A stretch of DNA of 64,000 nt from Polaromonas sp047303325 (GTDB lineage Bacteria > Pseudomonadota > Gammaproteobacteria > Burkholderiales > Burkholderiaceae_C), in assembly GCF_047303325.1 (NCBI RefSeq), contig NZ_JBKBEX010000002.1, forward strand, positions 62,001 to 126,000, in the 5' to 3' direction. Within the stretch, counting starts at the first letter, position 1. Each line of letters starts with the position of its first letter. The notes below the pieces were generated by a model that saw nothing but the letters and a program-made list of their open reading frames with translations, did not search any database and had not been told where the DNA came from. The position numbers and the translations under genes are program-made. Shown piece after piece: positions 59,421 to 64,000 of the stretch.

Positions 59421-60125
59421 TCAGACTGTCCTCAAAACCATCATTTCCTTGATCTTGCCGATGGCTTTCGTCGGGTTCAGGCCCTTAGGGCAGACGTCGA
59501 CGCAGTTCATGATGGTGTGGCAGCGGAACAGGCGGTAGGGGTCTTCCAGGTTGTCCAGGCGCTCGGCGGTGGCTTCGTCGCGGCTGTCGGCGATGAAGCG
59601 GTAGGCCTGAAGCAGGCCGGCCGGGCCGACGAACTTGTCGGGGTTCCACCAGAAGCTGGGGCAGGAGGTCGAGCAGCTGGCGCACAGGATGCACTCGTAA
59701 AGGCCGTTGAGCTCGTCGCGCTCTTCGGGGCTCTGCAGGCGCTCTCTTTCGGGCGGCACGTTGTCGTTGATCAGGTAGGGCTTGATCGAGTTGTACTGCT
59801 TGAAGAACTGCGTCATGTCGACGATCAGGTCGCGCACCACGGGCAGGCCCGGCAGCGGCTTGAGGATGATGACCTCGGGCAGCGTGCGCATATTGGTCAG
59901 GCAGGCCAGGCCGTTCTTGCCGTTGATGTTCATCGCATCGGAGCCGCAGACGCCTTCGCGGCAGGAGCGGCGAAAGCTGATGGATGGGTCCTGCGCCTTG
60001 AGCTTCATCAACGCGTCCAGCAGCATGCGCTCATGGCCGTCGAGTTCCACCTCGATGGTCTGCATGTAGGGCTTGGCGTCGGTGTCCGGGTCGTAGCGGT
60101 AGATCTTGAAGGTGCGTTTGGTCAT
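59421..60125 (-). CDS. sdhB: Succinate dehydrogenase iron-sulphur subunit
   Basis: Carries electrons from SdhA to the membrane part of complex II. The 234-residue protein has the [2Fe-2S] pattern SCREGVCGSDAMNING..CLT and two C-terminal clusters (CILCASCSTSCPSFWWN, CHTIMNCVDVCPKGLNP). It lies 49 bases after sdhA. Confidence 0.97.
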   Translation of the reverse strand: MTKRTFKIYRYDPDTDAKPYMQTIEVELDGHERMLLDALMKLKAQDPSISFRRSCREGVCGSDAMNINGKNGLACLTNMRTLPEVIILKPLPGLPVVRDLIVDMTQFFKQYNSIKPYLINDNVPPERERLQSPEERDELNGLYECILCASCSTSCPSFWWNPDKFVGPAGLLQAYRFIADSRDEATAERLDNLEDPYRLFRCHTIMNCVDVCPKGLNPTKAIGKIKEMMVLRTV

Positions 60126-60174
60126 GGGGTTCTCGCTTCTTGTGGGGTCGCAGGCCGGCTGTGCGTCGGTGGTG

Positions 60175-61968
60175 TCAGAACGTGCGCGTCTTCAGCGGCA
60201 CGGAATCGACGGTCAGGGGCTTCATTTGCACCGGCTTGTAGGCCAGGCGGCTGCCTTCGCTGTACCACAGCGTGTGTTTGTGCCAGTCGGTGTCGTTGCG
60301 GCCGTTCGGGTGCTCAGGGGTGTCGCCGTAGTCGTCCACCGAGTGTGCGCCGCGGCTTTCCTTGCGGGCGGCGGCCGACACGATGGTGGCTTGTGCGGCC
60401 TCGATCAGGTTTTCCACTTCCAGCGCCTCGATGCGCGCGGTGTTGAAGATCTTGGACTTGTCTTTCAGGCCGATGCGGTTGACGCGCTCGCGCAGGGCGG
60501 CGATCTTGGTCACGCCTTCGTCCATGATGGCCTGGGTGCGGAACACACCGGCGTGCTGCTGCATGGCGGCGCGCAGGTCGTTGGCCACGTCCTGCGCGTA
60601 TTCGCCGTCGGTCGCGTTATCCAGGCGCGCGATGCGGGCCAGGGTCTTGTCGGCGGCGTCGGCCGGCAGCGCCTTGTGCGTGGTGGTCTTGGCGAACTCG
60701 ACGATGTGGTTGCCGGCGGCCTTGCCGAAGACCAGCAGGTCCAGCAGCGAGTTGGTACCCAGGCGGTTGGCGCCGTGCACGCTAACGCAGGAGCACTCGC
60801 CCACCGCGTAAAGGCCTTTGACCACCTGGCTCTGGTTGTTGGCGTCCTGCGTGACAACCTGGCCGTGGATGTTGGTCGGGATGCCGCCCATCTGGTAGTG
60901 GATGGTGGGCACCACGGGAATCGGTTCCTTGGTGATGTCGACGTTGGCGAAGTTGTGGCCGATCTCGAACACCGAGGGCAGGCGCTTCATGATGGCGTCC
61001 ACGCCCAGGTGGGTCATGTCCAGCAGGATGTAGTCCTTGTTGGGGCCGCAGCCGCGGCCTTCCTTGATTTCCTGGTCCATGGAGCGCGAGACGAAGTCGC
61101 GCGGCGCCAGGTCCTTCAGCGTGGGCGCGTAGCGCTCCATGAAGCGCTCGCCGTTGCTGTTGCGCAGGATGGCGCCTTCGCCGCGGCAGCCTTCGGTCAG
61201 CAGCACGCCGGCGCCGGCCACGCCGGTTGGGTGGAACTGCCAGAACTCCATGTCTTCCAGCGGGATGCCGGCGCGCGCCGCCATGCCCAGGCCGTCGCCG
61301 GTGTTGATGAAGGCGTTGGTCGATGCGGCGAAGATGCGGCCCGCGCCGCCGGTGGCCAGCAGCGTGGTCTTGGCTTCAAAAATGTGGACGTCGCCGGTTT
61401 CCATTTCGAGGGCGGTCACGCCCACCACGTCGCCCGCGGCGTCGCGGATCAGGTCCAGCGCCATCCATTCGACGAAGAAGCTGGTCTTTTCCTTGACGTT
61501 TTGCTGGTACAGCGTGTGCAGCATGGCGTGGCCGGTGCGGTCGGCCGCGGCGCAAGCACGCTGCACGGGTTTTTCGCCGTAGTTGGCGGTATGGCCGCCG
61601 AAGGGGCGCTGGTAAATCGTGCCGTCGGGGTTGCGGTCGAAGGGCATGCCCATGTGCTCGAGGTCGTACACGACCTTGGGCGCTTCGCGGCACATGTATT
61701 CGATCGCGTCCTGGTCGCCGAGCCAGTCGGAGCCCTTGACGGTGTCGTAGAAGTGGTAGTGCCAGTTGTCCTCGCTCATGTTGCCGAGCGAGGCGCCTAT
61801 GCCGCCCTGTGCCGCGACGGTGTGGGAACGCGTGGGGAACACTTTGGAGAGCACGGCCACGTTGAGGCCGGCGCGCGCCAGCTGCAGCGATGCGCGCATG
61901 CCGGAGCCGCCGGCACCGACGATGACGACGTCAAATTTGCGCTTGGGGAGTTGGGAAGTTGCGGTCAT
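60175..61968 (-). CDS. sdhA: Succinate dehydrogenase flavoprotein subunit
   Basis: Oxidises succinate. The 597-residue protein has VVIVGAGGSGMRASLQLA for FAD binding, the flavin-attachment His in TRSHTVAAQGGI, and the active-site QFHPTGV and GANRLGTNSLLDLLVFG. SdhE, encoded downstream, should flavinylate it. Confidence 0.97.
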   Translation of the reverse strand: MTATSQLPKRKFDVVIVGAGGSGMRASLQLARAGLNVAVLSKVFPTRSHTVAAQGGIGASLGNMSEDNWHYHFYDTVKGSDWLGDQDAIEYMCREAPKVVYDLEHMGMPFDRNPDGTIYQRPFGGHTANYGEKPVQRACAAADRTGHAMLHTLYQQNVKEKTSFFVEWMALDLIRDAAGDVVGVTALEMETGDVHIFEAKTTLLATGGAGRIFAASTNAFINTGDGLGMAARAGIPLEDMEFWQFHPTGVAGAGVLLTEGCRGEGAILRNSNGERFMERYAPTLKDLAPRDFVSRSMDQEIKEGRGCGPNKDYILLDMTHLGVDAIMKRLPSVFEIGHNFANVDITKEPIPVVPTIHYQMGGIPTNIHGQVVTQDANNQSQVVKGLYAVGECSCVSVHGANRLGTNSLLDLLVFGKAAGNHIVEFAKTTTHKALPADAADKTLARIARLDNATDGEYAQDVANDLRAAMQQHAGVFRTQAIMDEGVTKIAALRERVNRIGLKDKSKIFNTARIEALEVENLIEAAQATIVSAAARKESRGAHSVDDYGDTPEHPNGRNDTDWHKHTLWYSEGSRLAYKPVQMKPLTVDSVPLKTRTF

Positions 61969-62016
61969 GATTTTTGTGGGGTGTCGGTCTTCTTGTCGGA
62001 TCTGCGGGGCGGCGGC

Positions 62017-62382
62017 TCAGAGGCGCCAGAGAACCTGGATGCCCCAGCCGGCGCAGGCCACCAGCCAGACGATGGTGAACACATTCAGGACCAGCTTGAT
62101 GGAGGCCGGCTTGATGTAGTCCATCCAGATGTCGCGCATGCCGACCCACACGTGGTAGAGCAGGGCGATGATGACCGTGAAGGTCAGCACTTTCATCCAT
62201 TGCGCCGAGAAAATGCCGGCCCATTTGTCGTAGCCAATGGGGCCTTTGCTGAAGATGACCTGGGCCAGCAACAGCACGGTGAAGAGGGCCATCAGCGCCG
62301 CCGTGACGCGCTGCGCGAGCCAGTCGCGCAAGCCGTAGTGGGCGCCGACAACAATGCGCTTGGAGCCGTAGTTAACTGCCAT
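62017..62382 (-). CDS. sdhD: Succinate dehydrogenase membrane anchor subunit D
   Basis: A 121-residue membrane anchor with three hydrophobic helices (about 27-46, 55-75 and 95-115). The haem and quinone region is VIIALLYHVWVGMRDIWMDYI. It lies 18 bases after sdhC and precedes sdhA. Confidence 0.9.
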   Translation of the reverse strand: MAVNYGSKRIVVGAHYGLRDWLAQRVTAALMALFTVLLLAQVIFSKGPIGYDKWAGIFSAQWMKVLTFTVIIALLYHVWVGMRDIWMDYIKPASIKLVLNVFTIVWLVACAGWGIQVLWRL

Positions 62383-62400
62383 TTTTTATGCTCCTTGTGA

Positions 62401-62847
62401 TCAGTAAAGGCCGAACAGCTTGGCGCCGAGGACCAGTGTCAGGGCGATGCTCGCGGCCAGTGTGAAGATGGCGGAGGACTTGCCAAACTCTTTGCTGACG
62501 GCGGCGTGGCTCACGTCCATCCAGAGGTGGCGCAGACCGGCGATGAAGTGGTGCAGGTAGGCCCATATCAGGGCCAGGGCCGCGAGCTTCCAGAGGAAGC
62601 CGGGCAGGCCCAGCATGCCGATATTGAAGGCGGCCTTGAATTTCTCGAAGGAGATCTCCGAGGAGATCGAGGTGTCGAACATCCAGATGATGAAGGGCAT
62701 CAGCAGGAACATGATTAACCCGCTGATGCGGTGGAGGATGGAAACCCAGCCTGCAGGCGGCAAACGATAGGAAGGAAGGTCGGAGAGCGCATTGATATTG
62801 CGGAACTCGGGCCGTTTGGGACGCTGTTTGGATGCCAGCTCTGTCAT
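62401..62847 (-). CDS. sdhC: Succinate dehydrogenase cytochrome b556 subunit C
   Basis: A 148-residue membrane anchor. The signature SILHRISGLIMFLLM and the haem-ligand HHFIAGLRHLWMD are present, with three helices (about 36-56, 80-105 and 125-147). It is the first gene of sdhCDAB-sdhE-gltA. The 126 bases upstream contain a TAGAAT on the minus strand (62917-62922) that may be its -10. Confidence 0.93.
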   Translation of the reverse strand: MTELASKQRPKRPEFRNINALSDLPSYRLPPAGWVSILHRISGLIMFLLMPFIIWMFDTSISSEISFEKFKAAFNIGMLGLPGFLWKLAALALIWAYLHHFIAGLRHLWMDVSHAAVSKEFGKSSAIFTLAASIALTLVLGAKLFGLY

Positions 62848-62973
62848 TTTTTTAGGCTTTCGTGGGGGGTGTAACTGATGGGTAACCGGGGATGCAATTA
62901 CAGCTAAACAGCCGAATTCTATTGCAACGCAACAATAAGCTTACAAACGATTGCAGCTTCTTGATGAATCCCG

Positions 62974-63771
62974 TCAACTAAGGTCGTTTTTGTAGTGATG
63001 GGTGTCGGTGCGATACAGGCCCCGGCGCAATTCCATGGGCAGGTCGTTGTAGGTAAAGGCGGTGCGCTCCACACTGAGCAGCGGCGCGCCCACCAGCACG
63101 CCGAGCAGCGCTGCGGATGCTTCATCGGCCGCGACGGCCCGGATTTTTTCCTCGGCGCGCACCATGCGCACGCCGAACTCGGTTTCAAACAGCGCGTACA
63201 TGGGACCGCGGTGGGTGGCCAGCCGCTCGGCGGTCAGGCCCTTGAAGGGGCCGCCGGGCAGCCAGACGTCTTCGAGGATGGTCGGCGTGCCCTGGAAGGC
63301 CAGCACGCGGCGCAGCTGCAGCACGGCGTCGCCGGTGCGCAGCGACAGCGGACGCGCGATGTCGGCGGGCGCGCGCAGGCGCTTGCAATCGATGATCTGC
63401 CGTTCGGCCGGGCCTTCGCTGTTGGTGTCGCCGCTGTCAGGCATGAGGCGCAGGAAGCGGTACTGCACGTGTTGCTCGGCATGCGTGGCCACGAAGGTGC
63501 CCTTGCCCTGGCGGCGCACCACCAGGTTTTCGGCGGCCAGTTCGTCGATCGCTTTACGCACCGTGCCCTGGCTCACGCGAAAGCGCGCGGCCAGGTCCAT
63601 CTCGCTGGGGATGGCCTCGCCGGGTTTCCATTCGCCGGCCTGCAGGCTTTGCAGGATCAGCACCTTGATCTGCTGGTACAGCGGGCTGAAGGCCGGCGCC
63701 ACGCCCGCCGCCGCGCCTGCATCGCCGGCGAGGGCGGCGGGATCGGTCAATGAGGACGTGTTGATGGCCAT
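62974..63771 (-). CDS. GntR/HutC-family transcriptional regulator
   Basis: A 265-residue regulator. The N-terminal winged helix is PLYQQIKVLILQSL, with SEMDLAARFRVSQGTVRKAIDELAAENLVVRRQGKGTFVA (about 33-95), and a UTRA ligand domain follows (about 105-255). It sits between sdhC and a divergent promoter region. A palindromic operator lies within its own predicted promoter, so autoregulation is likely, with control of the out-of-window neighbour as a second target. In relatives this neighbour is often malate dehydrogenase. Confidence 0.9.
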   Translation of the reverse strand: MAINTSSLTDPAALAGDAGAAAGVAPAFSPLYQQIKVLILQSLQAGEWKPGEAIPSEMDLAARFRVSQGTVRKAIDELAAENLVVRRQGKGTFVATHAEQHVQYRFLRLMPDSGDTNSEGPAERQIIDCKRLRAPADIARPLSLRTGDAVLQLRRVLAFQGTPTILEDVWLPGGPFKGLTAERLATHRGPMYALFETEFGVRMVRAEEKIRAVAADEASAALLGVLVGAPLLSVERTAFTYNDLPMELRRGLYRTDTHHYKNDLS

Positions 63772-63862
63772 GGCAGCAGTTGGGCGGCGGTTAACGGCAG
63801 GTTGCGGCGACGCCGCAGCGGGCGCGCGGCATCCCGGGAAATAAACTCCGAATCAAGCCCGA

Positions 63863-63890
63863 ATCATATCTTATATAAGACATAAGACAA
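63863..63890 (-). promoter_or_regulatory. Candidate promoter of the GntR gene
   Basis: On the minus strand, TTGTCT (63885-63890) and TATGAT (63863-63868) are 16 bases apart. The palindrome TCTTATATAAGA sits exactly in the spacer. Confidence 0.55.
63869..63888. promoter_or_regulatory. Palindromic operator between the GntR gene and the divergent promoter
   Basis: TCTTATATAAGA (63869-63880) is a perfect 12-base palindrome, followed by a direct partial repeat (ATAAGAC at 63875-63881 and 63882-63888). A/T-centred palindromes of this kind suit the dimeric GntR family. It overlaps the GntR promoter spacer and lies just upstream of the outward promoter. Confidence 0.6.
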
Positions 63891-63891
63891 A

Positions 63892-63921
63892 TTGACGCCC
63901 GTCACTTTTCAAGCGTAAAAT
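63892..63921 (+). promoter_or_regulatory. Outward promoter at the right edge
   Basis: TTGACG (63892-63897) and TAAAAT (63916-63921) are 18 bases apart. The 79 bases that follow are leader for a gene beyond the window. The position opposite the GntR gene suggests control by that regulator. Confidence 0.55.
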
Positions 63922-64000
63922 CTTGGGCTGAGCCAGTGCATGGCCTGCCGTTTTGCGGTGATTTTGAGGGGCGAAACCCCGCCAAACCATCCCTGAATAT

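Overview
This 64 kb window is GC-rich chromosomal DNA, almost certainly from a betaproteobacterium of the order Burkholderiales, family Comamonadaceae (Polaromonas or Rhodoferax-like). The evidence is gene order: hemCDXY, rne divergent from rluC, yceD-rpmF-plsX-fabH-fabD-fabG-acpP-fabF running into rpoE-rseA-rseB-mucD-lepA-lepB-rnc-era-recO-pdxJ-acpS-nagZ, and sdhCDAB-sdhE-gltA next to leuC-(entericidin)-leuD-leuB-asd-fimV-truA-trpFBA-accD. Two intergenic repeats also resemble families I associate with Comamonadaceae. I see no rRNA, tRNA, CRISPR array, prophage or intact insertion sequence. Most of the window is core housekeeping DNA.

Layout. 1-2246 (minus): the 5' two thirds of a cyclic beta-glucan synthase (NdvB type), preceded by a small membrane protein. 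2498-3063: a large imperfect palindrome built from two inverted copies of a dispersed repeat. 3100-5985 (minus): ppc. 6069-10357 (plus): overlapping hemC-hemD-hemX-hemY. 10549-13689 (minus): rne with a long leader, divergent from rluC (14314). 15535-17680 (plus): HAD phosphatase, Rieske protein and SppA peptidase. 17752-19136 (minus): RsmI-like methylase and Maf. 19163-27849 (plus): yceD, rpmF and fatty acid synthesis genes, with a sialidase-like/membrane protein pair inserted between fabH and fabD. 27850-32272 (plus): the sigma-E envelope stress module. 32273-32883: a 611-base non-coding gap with an AT-rich core, clustered DnaA-box-like sites and an orphan intrinsic terminator. 32884-40983 (plus): the lepA to nagZ run. 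At about 41 kb the coding strand flips, and everything to the right is on the minus strand: YgjP-like metalloprotein, lysS, LON-domain protein, accD, trpA, trpB, trpF, truA, fimV, asd, leuB, leuD, entericidin, leuC, LysR regulator, gltA, sdhE, sdhB, sdhA, sdhD, sdhC and a GntR regulator. The right end carries a divergent promoter region with a palindromic operator facing out of the window.

The genes cover haem synthesis, phospholipid and fatty acid initiation, envelope stress response, ribosome and RNA processing, branched-chain, aromatic and aspartate-family amino acid synthesis, and TCA cycle entry. The parts I would look at twice are non-coding: the 565-base palindrome, the DnaA-box/orphan-terminator gap before lepA, and the GntR operator at the right edge. 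Among proteins, the inserted sialidase-like/membrane pair in the fab cluster is the least ordinary. I did not find a convincing new multi-gene system.
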